Shown piece by piece: positions 51,407-61,739 of a DNA stretch of 64,000 nucleotides (positions are counted from its first letter, which is position 1; each line of letters opens with the position of its first letter). The stretch spans positions 1,736,001 through 1,800,000 of the forward strand of contig NZ_CP134195.1 of NCBI RefSeq assembly GCF_031585635.1, written 5' to 3'. The stretch is from Paraburkholderia sp. FT54. Lineage in GTDB: Bacteria > Pseudomonadota > Gammaproteobacteria > Burkholderiales > Burkholderiaceae. The notes beneath the pieces were generated by a model, which ran no database searches, had not been told where the DNA came from, and saw only the letters and a list, made by a program, of their open reading frames with translations. The position numbers and the translations under genes were made by a program.

Positions 51407-52999
51407 GTGCTGTCTACCGCCAATATCACCATGCAATTCGGGCCGAAGCCCCTCTTCGAAAACATCTCGGTCAAATTCGGGGAAGGGAACCGCTATGGCC
51501 TGATCGGTGCGAATGGCTGCGGCAAGTCCACCTTCATGAAGATTCTGGGCAGCGATCTGGAGCCGAGCTCGGGCAATGTCATGCTCGAACCGAACATCCG
51601 CCTCGGCAAACTGCGCCAGGATCAGTTCGCGTACGAAGACGTGCGCGTGCTCGACGTCGTGATGATGGGCCACACGGAAATGTGGGCCGCCATGACCGAG
51701 CGCGACGCGATCTACGCGAACCCCGACGCGACCGACGACGACTACATGCACGCCGCCGAACTCGAAGCGAAGTTCGCCGAGTACGACGGCTACACCGCCG
51801 AAGCGCGCGCGGGCGAACTGCTGCTCGGCATCGGCATCGCGATCGAAGACCACAACGGCCCGATGAGCAACGTGGCGCCGGGCTGGAAGCTGCGCGTGCT
51901 GCTCGCGCAGGCGCTGTTCTCGAAGCCGGACGTGCTGCTGCTGGACGAGCCGACCAACAACCTGGACATCAACTCGATCCGTTGGCTGGAAGACGTGCTC
52001 AACCAGTACAACTCGACGATGATCATCATCTCGCACGATCGACACTTCCTGAACCAGGTCTGCACGCACATGGCCGACATGGACTACGGCACGCTGAAGG
52101 TCTATCCAGGCAATTACGACGACTACATGCTGGCGAGCACGCAGGCGCGCGAGCGTCAGCAGAATGCCAACGCGAAGGCGAAGGAACGTGTCGCCGACCT
52201 GCAGGACTTCGTGCGCCGCTTCTCGGCGAACAAGTCGAAGGCGCGTCAGGCCACCAGCCGTCTGAAGATGATCGACAAGATCAAGATCGAGGAATTCAAG
52301 CCGTCGTCGCGGCAGAACCCGTTCATCCGCTTCGAGTACGAGAAGAAGCTGCACAACATCGCAGTGGTGGCGGACAAGATCTCGAAGAAGTACGACCGCA
52401 GCATCTTCAACAACTTCAGCATCAGCGTGCAGCCGGGCGAGCGTATCGCGATCATCGGCGAGAACGGCGCGGGCAAGACCACGCTGCTGCGCTCGCTGCT
52501 GGGCAGACTGGAACTCGATCACGGCACGGTGAAGTGGGCCGAGAACGCGAACGTCGGTTACATGCCGCAGGATACGTACGAAGAGTTTCCGGACGACGTC
52601 ACGCTGATGGACTGGATCGACGGCTATCGCAAGGAGGGCGACGACGAGCAGATGGTGCGCGGCACGCTCGGCCGGCTGCTGTTCAATGCCGACGACATCC
52701 GCAAGTCGGTGAAGGTGCTCTCCGGCGGCGAGAAGGGCCGCATGATCTGGGGCAAGCTGATGCTGGGCCGCCACAACGTGCTGCTGATGGACGAGCCGAC
52801 CAACCACATGGACATGGAATCGATCGAGTCGCTGCAGATCGCGCTCGACAAGTTCGAAGGCACGTTGATTTTCGTGTCGCACGACCGTGAGTTCGTGAGC
52901 GGCCTCGCGAACCGGGTCATCGAAGTGAAGACGAATGGCACGTTGAATGACTTCGGCGGCAACTACGAAGACTTCCTGCTGAGCCAGGGCGTGCAGTAA
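51407..52999 (+). CDS. ybiT: ABC-F family ATP-binding protein (YbiT type)
   Basis: A 530-residue soluble ABC-F protein with two ATPase domains and no membrane partner, expected to act on the ribosome. Start [47 protein letters not shown] matches YbiT. First domain: Walker [10 protein letters not shown], Walker [12 protein letters not shown], and an unusual signature region [12 protein letters not shown]. Second: Walker [10 protein letters not shown], signature LSGGEKGR, Walker [12 protein letters not shown]. The GTG at 51407 has AAAGGGA before it. A long reverse-strand open frame over the same DNA is a shadow. Confidence 0.93.
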   Translation: MLSTANITMQFGPKPLFENISVKFGEGNRYGLIGANGCGKSTFMKILGSDLEPSSGNVMLEPNIRLGKLRQDQFAYEDVRVLDVVMMGHTEMWAAMTERDAIYANPDATDDDYMHAAELEAKFAEYDGYTAEARAGELLLGIGIAIEDHNGPMSNVAPGWKLRVLLAQALFSKPDVLLLDEPTNNLDINSIRWLEDVLNQYNSTMIIISHDRHFLNQVCTHMADMDYGTLKVYPGNYDDYMLASTQARERQQNANAKAKERVADLQDFVRRFSANKSKARQATSRLKMIDKIKIEEFKPSSRQNPFIRFEYEKKLHNIAVVADKISKKYDRSIFNNFSISVQPGERIAIIGENGAGKTTLLRSLLGRLELDHGTVKWAENANVGYMPQDTYEEFPDDVTLMDWIDGYRKEGDDEQMVRGTLGRLLFNADDIRKSVKVLSGGEKGRMIWGKLMLGRHNVLLMDEPTNHMDMESIESLQIALDKFEGTLIFVSHDREFVSGLANRVIEVKTNGTLNDFGGNYEDFLLSQGVQ

Positions 53000-53037
53000 G
53001 CACGGCTGAACCGCTCGCCGCATCACGTCGCATCGCA

Positions 53038-53068
53038 AAGCCCGCTTCTTCGAAGCGGGCTTTTTTCA
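53038..53068 (+). terminator. Rho-independent terminator of ybiT-like gene
   Basis: AAGCCCGCTTC (53038-53048) and GAAGCGGGCTT (53052-53062) form an eleven-base stem with a three-base loop, followed by TTTTTT. Confidence 0.9.
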
Positions 53069-53151
53069 TGGCGCGCGCGTCGCCACCGGCCTTCTCCAGC
53101 GTGCTGGTTAGAATAGAAGACCATTCCGGAGACACACAGGGACCGACCATC

Positions 53152-54576
53152 ATGAAGACCTACGAGCAACTCTATATCGACGGCAAGTGGATCGCCCCGT
53201 GCGGCACCGGCACGATCGACGTGATCGACTCGGGCACGGAAGAGATCATGGGGCGCATCCCTGAAGGCGTCGAGGCCGATGCCGAAAGCGCGATCGCCGC
53301 CGCCCGCGTGGCCTTCGACGGCTGGGCCGCGACGCCCGCCGCCGTGCGCGGCGAGTATCTGCGCAATATCGCGGCGAACCTGAAAGCGCGCACCGACGAA
53401 CTGGCCGGTTTGATCGCCGGCGAAGTCGGCATGCCGCTGAAACTGGCGCGCGCCATTCAGGTGGGCGGTCCGGTCTACAACTGGGGCGCCTACGCGAAGC
53501 TCGCGAGCGAGTTCCAGTATGAGGAACGGGTCGGCAATTCGCTGGTGGTGCGCGAGCCGGTCGGCGTAGTGGCGGCGATCACGCCGTGGAACTATCCGCT
53601 CAATCAGGTCACGCTGAAGGTCGCGGCGGCGCTCGCCGCGGGTTGCACGGTGGTGCTCAAGCCATCGGAGATCGCGCCGCTGAATGCGTTCGTGCTTGCC
53701 GAGGCGATCCACGAAGCCGGGCTGCCGGCCGGCGTGTTCAATCTCGTGAGCGGTTATGGACCGGTGGTCGGCGAGGTGCTGGCGAGCCATCCGTCAGTCG
53801 ACATGGTCTCGTTCACCGGCTCGACCCGCGCCGGCAAGCGCGTGTCCGAACTGGCTTCGGCGACGGTCAAGCGCGTCGCGCTCGAATTAGGCGGCAAGTC
53901 GGCGTCGGTCATTCTCGACGATGCGGACTTCGCCGCGGCGGTCAAGGGGACGATCAGCGCGTGCTTTCTGAATTCCGGTCAAACGTGCTCGGCGCACACG
54001 CGCATGCTGGTGCCCGAAGCGCGCTACGACGAAGCGCGCGCGTTGGCGAAGCAGGCCGCCGAGGCCTACGTCGCCGGCGATCCGCGTAATGAGACGACCC
54101 GTCTTGGCCCGCTAGCGTCGGCGGCGCAGCAGGCGCGTGTGCAGCAGTACATCGCGAAGGGAATCGAGGAGGGCGCCGAACTCGTGACGGGCGGGGCGGG
54201 CTTGCCTGACGGCGTATCGAAGGGCTTCTTCGTCAAGCCCACCGTATTCGGCCGCGTGCATCCCAAGGCGATGATCGCGCAAGAGGAAATCTTCGGCCCG
54301 GTCCTGTCCATTCTGACCTACAAGGACGAAGAGGAAGCCGTGCGGATCGCCAATGATTCTCCGTATGGCCTCGGCGGCGCGGTATGGGCGGGCAGCGACG
54401 AGCGTGCCGCCGGCGTCGCGCGGCGGATTCGCACCGGCCAGGTCGATATCAACGGCGGCACGTGGAATATGGCCGCGCCGTTCGGCGGCTTCAAGCAGTC
54501 GGGCTTCGGCCGCGAGAACGGAGTTTACGGGCTGGAAGAGTATCTCGAACTCAAGTCCATGCAATTCAAGGTGTGA
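53152..54576 (+). CDS. Aldehyde dehydrogenase
   Basis: A 474-residue NAD(P)-dependent aldehyde dehydrogenase. Key segments: [35 protein letters not shown] (cofactor), [15 protein letters not shown], the Glu in [10 protein letters not shown], and the catalytic Cys in [15 protein letters not shown]. The C terminus has [32 protein letters not shown] 53152 is preceded by CCGGAGACA. The aldehyde is not indicated by the context; the gene is followed 129 bases later by a nitronate-monooxygenase-like gene. Confidence 0.9.
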   Translation: MKTYEQLYIDGKWIAPCGTGTIDVIDSGTEEIMGRIPEGVEADAESAIAAARVAFDGWAATPAAVRGEYLRNIAANLKARTDELAGLIAGEVGMPLKLARAIQVGGPVYNWGAYAKLASEFQYEERVGNSLVVREPVGVVAAITPWNYPLNQVTLKVAAALAAGCTVVLKPSEIAPLNAFVLAEAIHEAGLPAGVFNLVSGYGPVVGEVLASHPSVDMVSFTGSTRAGKRVSELASATVKRVALELGGKSASVILDDADFAAAVKGTISACFLNSGQTCSAHTRMLVPEARYDEARALAKQAAEAYVAGDPRNETTRLGPLASAAQQARVQQYIAKGIEEGAELVTGGAGLPDGVSKGFFVKPTVFGRVHPKAMIAQEEIFGPVLSILTYKDEEEAVRIANDSPYGLGGAVWAGSDERAAGVARRIRTGQVDINGGTWNMAAPFGGFKQSGFGRENGVYGLEEYLELKSMQFKV

Positions 54577-54705
54577 TTCATCTGACCGGCATCAACTGAT
54601 CGACACGCGTGACCAGGACATTCGCCGACTCATTGACCTGAAGCAATGCAGGCTGCGCCCGACCGACGATTATCAACGTTTCGATAATCCGCCATTGGGC
54701 CAGTC

Positions 54706-55896
54706 ATGCTCACCTCTCATTCCTTTCCGCCGCTCGTCGTTCGCGGCCGCTCGTTACTGCCGATCGTGCAAGGCGGCATGGGCGTCGGCATCTCGGCCCA
54801 CCGGCTGGCCGGCAGCGTCGCCCGTGAAGGCGCACTGGGCACCATCGCCAGCATCGATCTGCGGCATCACCATCGCGACCTGATCGAGCGTTGCCGCGAG
54901 TCGCCCGATCGGGCCACGCTCGAGGCGGCCAATCTCACCGCGCTAGCTCGCGAAATCCACTCCGCCAAAGCACTCAGCGAAGGGCGCGGCATGATCGCCG
55001 TCAACGTGATGAAAGCGGTCAGCGCGCAGGCCGACTACGTGCGCGTCGCATGCGAGAGCGGTGCCGATGCGATCGTCATGGGCGCGGGCCTGCCGCTCGA
55101 TCTGCCGGACATGACTCAGGGGCACGACATCGCGCTGATTCCGATCCTGTCGGATAGCCGCGGCGTCGCCCTCGTGCTGAAAAAGTGGATGAAAAAAGGC
55201 CGTTTGCCCGACGCGGTGGTGATCGAACATCCGGCGCATGCGGGCGGCCATCTCGGCGTCAACAACCTTGCCGACCAACACGATCAACGCTTCGATTTTT
55301 TCCGCGTCCTTGAAGAACTCGACACCGTGTTCGCCTCGCTCGGCCTGAAGCGCGCAGACGTGCCGCTGATCGTCGCGGGCGGCATCAATAGTCACGAGGC
55401 CGTGCGTGCGCTGCTGAACGCGGGCGCCAGCGGCGTGCAGCTCGGCACGCCGTTCGCCGTCACCGAGGAAGGCGACGCGCATCCGAACTTCAAGCGCGTG
55501 CTGGCCGAAGCCACCCCGGAAGATATCGTCGAATTCGTCAGCGTGACGGGACTGCCCGCGCGCGCCGTGAAAACGCCGTGGCTGATGCGCTATCTGCGCC
55601 ATGAAACGAAGATCCGCGAGAAAGTCGGGGCGCTCAAACACGTCTGTCCGACGGCGCTCGAATGCCTTAGCGCGTGCGGCTGGCGCGACGGCATCGAGAA
55701 GTTCGGCCACTTCTGCATCGACACGCGGCTCGCGGCGGCATTGCGCGGCGATGTGGCGAACGGTCTGTTCTTCCGCGGCCGCGAAGCGCTGCCGTTCGGC
55801 ACGGCGATTCGCAGTGTGCACGACCTGCTCGAACTGCTGCTCACGGGTGCGACGCGACCGGCTGTCGCAGGGCGATGGGCATTCTCGCTGGGTTGA
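54706..55896 (+). CDS. Nitronate monooxygenase-like flavoprotein
   Basis: A 396-residue FMN enzyme of the nitronate monooxygenase (2-nitropropane dioxygenase) family. Landmarks: LLPIVQGGMGVGISAHRLAG at the N terminus, GADAIVMGAGLPLDLPDMT, EHPAHAGGHLG with the conserved AGGH, VPLIVAGGINSHEAVRALLNAGASGVQLGTPF, and the C-terminal GWRDGIEKFGHFCIDTRLAAALRGDVANGLFFRG. It may detoxify nitroalkanes or propionate-3-nitronate, but many relatives have unknown substrates. It is followed by ompW, 70 bases downstream. Confidence 0.85.
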   Translation: MLTSHSFPPLVVRGRSLLPIVQGGMGVGISAHRLAGSVAREGALGTIASIDLRHHHRDLIERCRESPDRATLEAANLTALAREIHSAKALSEGRGMIAVNVMKAVSAQADYVRVACESGADAIVMGAGLPLDLPDMTQGHDIALIPILSDSRGVALVLKKWMKKGRLPDAVVIEHPAHAGGHLGVNNLADQHDQRFDFFRVLEELDTVFASLGLKRADVPLIVAGGINSHEAVRALLNAGASGVQLGTPFAVTEEGDAHPNFKRVLAEATPEDIVEFVSVTGLPARAVKTPWLMRYLRHETKIREKVGALKHVCPTALECLSACGWRDGIEKFGHFCIDTRLAAALRGDVANGLFFRGREALPFGTAIRSVHDLLELLLTGATRPAVAGRWAFSLG

Positions 55897-55966
55897 TACG
55901 CGTCAACGTGCCGCGCGACGAGAGCTTCGACAATGCCCGCATGCAAACAAACAAGCGGGGAAGCAC

Positions 55967-56623
55967 ATGAAGCATTCGTTAAGGAACAGAATCAAAACCG
56001 CCGTCATCGCATCGAGCCTGCTGTTGGCGGGCGCGCTGGCGCCGCAGGCGCATGCCGCCGGCGACGACACGATGAGCGGCATTCACGCGGGCGACGTGCT
56101 GGTGCGTCTGCGCGCCATCAGCATCATGCCGAACGTAAGCACCACCCAATCGCTGAGCGCGCTGCACGTAGGTGTGAATAACGCTATCGTGCCGGAACTG
56201 GATCTGACTTACATGATTCGCGATGAACTCGGCGTCGAGCTGATTCTCGGCACTTCGCGGCATCAAGTGACTTCGAGTCTCGGTGGTCTCGGCGGCGTGA
56301 ACGTATTGCCGCCCACGCTGCTGCTGCAATATCACTTCAATCACGCGGGACGCATTCGTCCGTATGTCGGCGCGGGTCTCAACTACACGCTGTTCTATAA
56401 CAACGGCCTGAACGCGGGCGGCCAGCCGATCTCGATCACCAATCACAGTTGGGGTCCGGCGTTGCAGGCCGGTGTCGACGTGCAAGTCACCAAGTCGCTA
56501 TTCGTCAACGCGGACATCAAGAAGATCTGGATGCACACGGATGCCTCGCTCGGCGGTCAGGCGCTTGGCCGCTTGAGCATCGATCCGGTGGTGGTCGGTT
56601 TGGGTGTCGGCATGCGGTTCTGA
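55967..56623 (+). CDS. ompW: OmpW family outer membrane protein
   Basis: A 218-residue eight-stranded outer-membrane barrel. Signal peptide MKHSLRNRIKTAVIASSLLLAGALAPQAHA; mature part with GDVLVRLRAISIMPN, TYMIRDELGVELILGTSRHQV, LPPTLLLQYHF, RPYVGAGLNYTLFYNNG, DIKKIWMHTDA and a terminal Phe (VGLGVGMRF), the barrel-export signal. OmpW forms a narrow hydrophobic channel. Start ATG 55967 with GCGGGGAAGC upstream. A terminator shared with the convergent gene follows. Confidence 0.92.
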   Translation: MKHSLRNRIKTAVIASSLLLAGALAPQAHAAGDDTMSGIHAGDVLVRLRAISIMPNVSTTQSLSALHVGVNNAIVPELDLTYMIRDELGVELILGTSRHQVTSSLGGLGGVNVLPPTLLLQYHFNHAGRIRPYVGAGLNYTLFYNNGLNAGGQPISITNHSWGPALQAGVDVQVTKSLFVNADIKKIWMHTDASLGGQALGRLSIDPVVVGLGVGMRF

Positions 56624-56674
56624 CTTTTCTCGCGTCGCGTCGTTTTCGCGCTTAACCAGCCGTAGTCGACATGC

Positions 56675-56713
56675 AAAAAAACGCCGGGGTGCGGTTCAGC
56701 CCCGGCGTTTCTT
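56675..56713. terminator. Bidirectional terminator between ompW and DUF1289 gene
   Basis: AAACGCCGGGG (56679-56689) and CCCCGGCGTTT (56700-56710) form an eleven-base stem with A and T runs on both sides, suiting the two converging genes. Confidence 0.85.
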
Positions 56714-56777
56714 ATTGGGTGTCAACCTTGATCGCCACGTGGCCGCAAGCATGCGACTAGAAGCCGGCCGACCCGGC

Positions 56778-56981
56778 CTACAGCTTGTCGTTCGCAAACC
56801 GCATGGCCGTGCCTTCCTGCTCGATGCGAACCCACACGGCGCGCTTTTCCTCGTCGCTCAGGAAAACCCAGTTGGATACTTCGCCGGCAGTGCGGCCGCA
56901 GCCTTTGCAGACGTCGTCGAACAGCGTGGAACAGACGCCGATGCACGGGCTGTCGGGAAGATCATGAAGATTCGAAGCCAT
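56778..56981 (-). CDS. DUF1289 small Fe-S-like protein
   Basis: A 67-residue protein of the DUF1289 family. The motif SPCIGVCSTLFDDVCKGCGRTAGEVSNW contains four Cys (CxxxC, CxxC) that are thought to bind metal or an iron-sulfur cluster. The helical C terminus follows. ATG 56981 is chosen because it starts the conserved PCIGVC region with a short lead-in. Function unknown. Confidence 0.85.
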   Translation of the reverse strand: MASNLHDLPDSPCIGVCSTLFDDVCKGCGRTAGEVSNWVFLSDEEKRAVWVRIEQEGTAMRFANDKL

Positions 56982-57126
56982 CGAAAACCTTGGGGCGGAG
57001 AAGCGAAGTTCCGCTATGTTAACCGATGCGCGCCGTGTACCCCGCCGCGCGCGAACGGCGTGGCCGCGGTTCGCGCACGCCTGGCAGCATCCGCCGTATG
57101 GTTCGACGCGATAGCGCCCGCTCGCG

Positions 57127-58455
57127 TCAGCGCGCGATGCTGTAGCCGATCCGCGCCATCCAGTGCTGGCGCTTGTTGTAGTCGAGCAGGTCCTCGCCGT
57201 AGCCGTTGAAGTAGCCCACCCAGAGATAGCCGCCCCACGCGCCGCCCAGCAGTTTGGCGAGCGGATAGGTGAATTGCGTATCCACACTGCCGTACCAGTG
57301 CTTGGTGCCTTTGCGCAGCGTGGTCGCCAGTTGCCAGCCGTCCGGGCTGCCGTATTTGATCAACAGGTCGACGTAGCCGCGATAGTCGGCAATATCGGGG
57401 TTACTGCTCGTGCCGACGTAGTAATAGATTTTCGGCGACACAGTCATGTGGTTGGCCGTCAGATCGCCGAATTCCCAGGTCGGCCGGATAAAAGGCATGT
57501 TGATGCTGCGTGAGTCCGCCCCGGCCTTGCCGTTCGATTCGTGCGCAACGCCCGCCGCAAAACCCATGCGCGTGAAGAACGGACTCTGCCAACCGGTGTC
57601 CGGCACGTAGTAGAACAACTGCGGCGAGTAGGTCGTGTCGCGGAACGGGCGTGAATCGGCGGACAGATCCCAGATGGATGTTTGCGTGTACGCAAAGTAC
57701 AGGTTGTCGAGGAAGGCCTTCGAGCGCAAATCGTCCGGTATCAGGATGCGGTATTTGAAGCTCAATTGCAGCCGCGCGTTCGTGTCGCCGTTGTGGCCGA
57801 AGGCGATGTACATCGGATCGTAATAGGAGAGGTGCGAGAGCACGCCGCGTCCTGTGGTCGCGAGCGAGTCGCCGGGCGGCGAGATCGCGTCGCCGGTCGG
57901 GCCGCCGACCAGCGCAGCGGTCGCCGCGGCTTGAGCGGGGTTGGTCGCCTGGCTTTCCGCGCGTTCCGCCTCGGCAATCGCGTCCTGCTGCGGTCCCCGA
58001 TTGATCGCCACGAGCGCCGGCGACGCGTCGAAACCCACTGGGTCGATGCGAATCTCACCGCGTGCCGATTGCGGCCAGGGCGCCGAGAAACGCACTTTGC
58101 GGAACTGGCCCGGCCGCAGATGCAGTATGTCGGGCACGCCGGGTTCGCGCTGCAAATCGAGCGGCTGCGGCGACTGCTCGCCTGCACTCAAGGTCACGCG
58201 AATGGTCGGCGGGACGGTGATGGTCAGGGATTTGGCGTCGTCGGCAGAGTACAGCAGCGTGATTTGCAACGGCTCGTTGGCCGCGACCACGCGAGCGGGT
58301 TGCAGCATCGCGACCGTCGCGCGCGCCTCGCCGGACAGGACTGCGCTGGCGCAGAGCGTGGCGAGCAACGTGGCGCGGCAAAGGCGCGCCACGAGTCGAC
58401 GGGCGTGAGGGAAGGCGTTGCGGGCAAGGCAGTCGATTGAAGCGTCAAAGCGCAT
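57127..58455 (-). CDS. pldA: Outer-membrane phospholipase A1
   Basis: A 442-residue outer-membrane phospholipase A. A signal-peptide-like N terminus (RRLVARLCRATLLATLCASAVLSGEARA) is followed by an unusual 180-residue periplasmic or linker region and then the barrel. The catalytic His-Ser pair is in VAHESNGKAG and the calcium/acyl region in DTQFTYPLAKL and YFNGYGEDLLDYN. The barrel part resembles PldA of about 270 residues, so this protein carries a long N-terminal addition. The start at 58455 is uncertain; ATGs at 58515 and 58644 are alternatives without better ribosome sites. Confidence 0.8.
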   Translation of the reverse strand: MRFDASIDCLARNAFPHARRLVARLCRATLLATLCASAVLSGEARATVAMLQPARVVAANEPLQITLLYSADDAKSLTITVPPTIRVTLSAGEQSPQPLDLQREPGVPDILHLRPGQFRKVRFSAPWPQSARGEIRIDPVGFDASPALVAINRGPQQDAIAEAERAESQATNPAQAAATAALVGGPTGDAISPPGDSLATTGRGVLSHLSYYDPMYIAFGHNGDTNARLQLSFKYRILIPDDLRSKAFLDNLYFAYTQTSIWDLSADSRPFRDTTYSPQLFYYVPDTGWQSPFFTRMGFAAGVAHESNGKAGADSRSINMPFIRPTWEFGDLTANHMTVSPKIYYYVGTSSNPDIADYRGYVDLLIKYGSPDGWQLATTLRKGTKHWYGSVDTQFTYPLAKLLGGAWGGYLWVGYFNGYGEDLLDYNKRQHWMARIGYSIAR

Positions 58456-58729
58456 GGGGCTGTCGTCCAGGGAGCAGGGGCAGCGAGCGATACGGGGAGG
58501 CAGGCGTCGAAACATGACGTGCGGGGCGCACCGGATCGATCGCGCGGAAGCGCCGATGGGCGCAGGAATGGGCACAAAAACGGCTGCCGCAAGAAACCCG
58601 GCAGCCGAGGTGAAACAGGCCGCACAACCGGCGCGCCGCAGCAATGGACAGCGTCGCCAGTCATGGCGAGATACTCAGAGAATGCTTACAAAATCACTTC
58701 ATTTACAGTCCAGGCGAAAAAACGGCCTC

Positions 58730-60034
58730 TCAACTACCGAACGCCAGTTGCCACAACAACGCGCCATTGAGCATGATGATGAACGCGGCGCACAGCCACG
58801 CGAGCACGAGCGGCACGCCGCGCACGCGCCAGCCACGCATCAGCGTGGCGTCCGAGGTGAAGCGGATCAGCGGCACGACCGCGAGCGGCAATTGCAGGCT
58901 CAGCACCACCTGGCTTGCCACCAGCAACTGATTGGAGCCGTGCTGGCCGAACAGCGCGACCGCGAAGAGCGCCGGCCCGATCGCCAGCGCGCGGGTCAGC
59001 AGGGCGCGCTTCCAGCGCGGCAGGCGGATGCGCAGAAAGCCTTCCATGACCGCCTGGCCCGCCAGTGTGCCGGTGACGGTCGCGCTCAGTCCGCAGGCGA
59101 GCAGCGCCGCCGCGAACAGGATGCCGGCCCAGCGTGTGCCGACGAGCGGCGCGATCAGGCGGTGGGCATCCGCGAGATCGGTCACGTCACGGTGGCCGCT
59201 CACATAGAACACGGCCGCGGCCACGATCAGCAGCGCCGCGTTGATCACGAAAGCAAACGAAAGCGAGCCGAAGGTATCGAGATTGACGACGTGCAACGCC
59301 ACCTTGATCTGGGCGTCGCTGCCGTCCGGCGCGTGATGCTTGACGAGCGCCGAGTGCAGATAGAGGTTGTGCGGCATGACCGTCGCGCCGACGATGCCCG
59401 CCGCGAGCCACACCATGCCCGCATTGCGCAGCAACTCGACGCTCGGCACGGTGCCGGCGAGCGCCGCATGCCAGTCCGGCCGCGCCAGCGCGAGCTGAAC
59501 CACGAAGCACAGGCCGACGAAGCCGATCAGCGCCGCGATCACCGCTTCCAGTTTGCGGCCGCCTTTCTGCTGGAGCGCGAGCAACGCGAAGGTGCAGACC
59601 GCCGACATCAGCACTCCGACCGTGAGCGACACGCCGAGTAGCAATTGCAAGGCGACGGCGCTGCCGACCACCTCCGCGACGTCGCAGGCGATGATCGCGA
59701 CCTCGCTGGTCAGCCACAAGAAGAGGGTGCCGCGGCGGCCCGTGCGTTCGCGGCAGACCTGCGCGAGATCACGCCCGGTCACGACGCCCAGGCGCGACGA
59801 CAGCCATTGCAGCAGCATGGCCATCAGGCTCGACAGCAGCACCATGCCGAGCAGGCGGTAGCCGTAGCCCGCGCCGGCGCCGAGCGCGGTCGCCCAGTTG
59901 CCCGGATCGATATAGCCGACCGCGATCAAGGCGCCCGCGCCGACGAACGAGAACCAGTGCGGCGGACGTGCCGGCCCGTCGTCAGGCAGCCGCCGGCGGC
60001 GGTTGGGTCGCAATGCGAACGGATTGGTGTTCAT
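58730..60034 (-). CDS. mntH: Nramp-family divalent metal transporter
   Basis: A 434-residue proton-coupled manganese/iron importer with about eleven transmembrane segments. The metal-binding DPGN motif is at residues 43-46 (GYIDPGNWATALGAGAGYGYRLLG), and the second ligand helix contains GATVMPHNLYLHS. The CTFALLALQ and ALLACGLSATVTGTLAGQAVMEGFL segments are standard. ATG 60034 is chosen over upstream in-frame starts for lack of homology there. No riboswitch or Fur/MntR box was confidently found in the 512-base upstream region. Confidence 0.92.
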   Translation of the reverse strand: MNTNPFALRPNRRRRLPDDGPARPPHWFSFVGAGALIAVGYIDPGNWATALGAGAGYGYRLLGMVLLSSLMAMLLQWLSSRLGVVTGRDLAQVCRERTGRRGTLFLWLTSEVAIIACDVAEVVGSAVALQLLLGVSLTVGVLMSAVCTFALLALQQKGGRKLEAVIAALIGFVGLCFVVQLALARPDWHAALAGTVPSVELLRNAGMVWLAAGIVGATVMPHNLYLHSALVKHHAPDGSDAQIKVALHVVNLDTFGSLSFAFVINAALLIVAAAVFYVSGHRDVTDLADAHRLIAPLVGTRWAGILFAAALLACGLSATVTGTLAGQAVMEGFLRIRLPRWKRALLTRALAIGPALFAVALFGQHGSNQLLVASQVVLSLQLPLAVVPLIRFTSDATLMRGWRVRGVPLVLAWLCAAFIIMLNGALLWQLAFGS

Positions 60035-60546
60035 CGATGCCTGGGGTTCAAGACTGCATCTTCTTGCAAGCCACGTGCCCGCTGCGCGCGCGGCGGCCGG
60101 TGCGTCGAGGCCCGCGGGCTGCAACGCGATTCGCGATGCGCTGTCCTTTGGCCTGTCAGAGCTATTGTGCACCGTCGAACGCCCGGCGGCTCGAGGTCTC
60201 TGCGACCCTTAGCCGCCTCGCATGAAAAGTCACGGAAAGCGGCCCTCGGGCGCCATCGCTCGCGCGAACTCGCCGTGCCTTCACTGCGCCAACTTGACAA
60301 CGACATAACAGCAGGGGCGATACAGCTGTGTTTTTCGGCTGGACACGCGCTCATAACCCGCTAAAATTGCGGCCAATTTTCCACCGGTGCGGCTTGCGCT
60401 GTACCGTTTGCGCGACAGCCTGGCATTTTTTTTGGAGCGCGCAATAATTGATGGTACTTTTCGGGTTTTTCAGGGGAGCCGTGGACGCAGTGCCGCGGCG
60501 TAGGTGAGGACGGTCGGCAACGGGTCGGTCAGGATTGGAGAACGAA
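60035..60546. other. Divergent intergenic region
   Basis: 512 bases between mntH (leftward) and potF (rightward). A perfect -35-like TTGACA occurs at 60294-60299 but no well-spaced -10 follows. No gene is supported. Confidence 0.4.
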
Positions 60547-61647
60547 ATGAAAAGACGGGTAGTGGGGCAAGTGGCGGCGCTGGTCTTGTGTGCGACGCCG
60601 TGGTTGACGGCCGCTGCGAAAGACACGCAGCTGAACGTGTATAACTGGTCCGATTACATTGCCAAGGACACCATTCCAAACTTCACCAAGCAGACCGGCG
60701 TTCAGGTCAAATACGACAACTACGACAGCGACGACACGCTGCAAGCCAAGCTCCTCACCGGTAATTCGGGCTACGACATCGTCGTGCCGACCAGCAATTA
60801 CGCCGGCAAGCAGATCGCCGCCGGCATCTTCGCGCCGCTCGACAAATCGAAGCTGCCGAACCTGAAGTACCTCGATCCGTCGTTGATGGCGCTCGTCGCC
60901 GGCGCCGATCCGGGCAACAAGTTCACGGTGCCCTGGGCTTACGGCACGACCGGCCTCGGCTACAACGTCAACAAGGCGCAGCAGATTCTCGGCAAGAACG
61001 TGCCGCTCGACAGCTGGGACGTGCTCTTCAAGCCGGAAAACATTTCGAAGCTGAAGGCTTGCGGCGTGTCCGTGCTCGACGCGCCGGACCAGATGTTCGC
61101 CGCCGCGCTGCACTACATCGGCAAGGATCCGATGAGCACGAATCCGGCCGACTACCGCGCCGCGCTCGAGATGATGAAGAAGATCCGTCCGTACATCACG
61201 CAGTTCAACTCGTCGGGCTATATCAACGACCTGGTCGGCGGCGACGTCTGCTTCGCGTACGGCTGGTCGGGCGACGTCGTGATCGCCAAGCATCGCGCGG
61301 TCGAAGCGAAGAAACCCTATAAAGTCGAGTATTACATTCCGAAGGGCGGCGCGCCGGTGTGGTTCGACGTGATGGCGATTCCGAAGGACGCGAAGAACAA
61401 GGAAGCCGCGCTCGAGTGGATCAACTACATCGAAACGCCGCAGGTTCACGCCGCGATCACCAACGCCGTCTACTACCCGAGCGCCAACCTCGAAGCGCGC
61501 AAATATGTGGACAAGGACGTGGCGAACGATCCGGCCGTGTATCCGCCGCCTGAAGTCATCAAGACCCTGTTCCTGCTGAAGCCGCTGCCGCCGGAAATCC
61601 AGCGGCTGCAAACGCGGCTGTGGACTGAATTCAAGTCCGGCCGCTGA
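60547..61647 (+). CDS. potF: Putrescine-type ABC transporter binding protein
   Basis: A 366-residue periplasmic polyamine-binding protein. Signal peptide MKRRVVGQVAALVLCATPWLTAAA, then KDTQLNVYNWSDYIAKDTIPNFTKQTGVQVKYDNYDSDDTLQAKLLTG, and VPWAYGTTGLGYNV and VVIAKHRAVEAKK, all typical of PotF/SpuD. It should deliver putrescine or spermidine to PotHI. ATG 60547 with GGAG upstream is used; the TTG at 60535 is weaker. It heads a potFGHI operon. Confidence 0.9.
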   Translation: MKRRVVGQVAALVLCATPWLTAAAKDTQLNVYNWSDYIAKDTIPNFTKQTGVQVKYDNYDSDDTLQAKLLTGNSGYDIVVPTSNYAGKQIAAGIFAPLDKSKLPNLKYLDPSLMALVAGADPGNKFTVPWAYGTTGLGYNVNKAQQILGKNVPLDSWDVLFKPENISKLKACGVSVLDAPDQMFAAALHYIGKDPMSTNPADYRAALEMMKKIRPYITQFNSSGYINDLVGGDVCFAYGWSGDVVIAKHRAVEAKKPYKVEYYIPKGGAPVWFDVMAIPKDAKNKEAALEWINYIETPQVHAAITNAVYYPSANLEARKYVDKDVANDPAVYPPPEVIKTLFLLKPLPPEIQRLQTRLWTEFKSGR

Positions 61648-61682
61648 CCCGCGGTCAGAGTGAACGGGTAAGCATCATCATG

Positions 61683-61708
61683 AAGCCCTCGGTGTTCACC
61701 GGGGGCTT
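61683..61708 (+). promoter_or_regulatory. Hairpin between potF and potG
   Basis: AAGCCCTCGGTG (61683-61694) pairs with CACCGGGGGCTT (61697-61708) with one wobble and a two-base loop. The following T run is weak, so it may attenuate rather than stop transcription, setting a higher level of binding protein than of membrane components, as is common in ABC operons. Confidence 0.6.
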
Positions 61709-61739
61709 TGTTCGTCAAACGCCGGAGTCAAGCATTGTG

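Noticed and set aside
51392..53038. 548-residue open frame on the reverse strand
   Set aside because: It lies exactly antisense to the YbiT-type ABC-F gene; its His/Arg/Val-rich text is the usual mirror of a GC-rich coding strand and has no family features.
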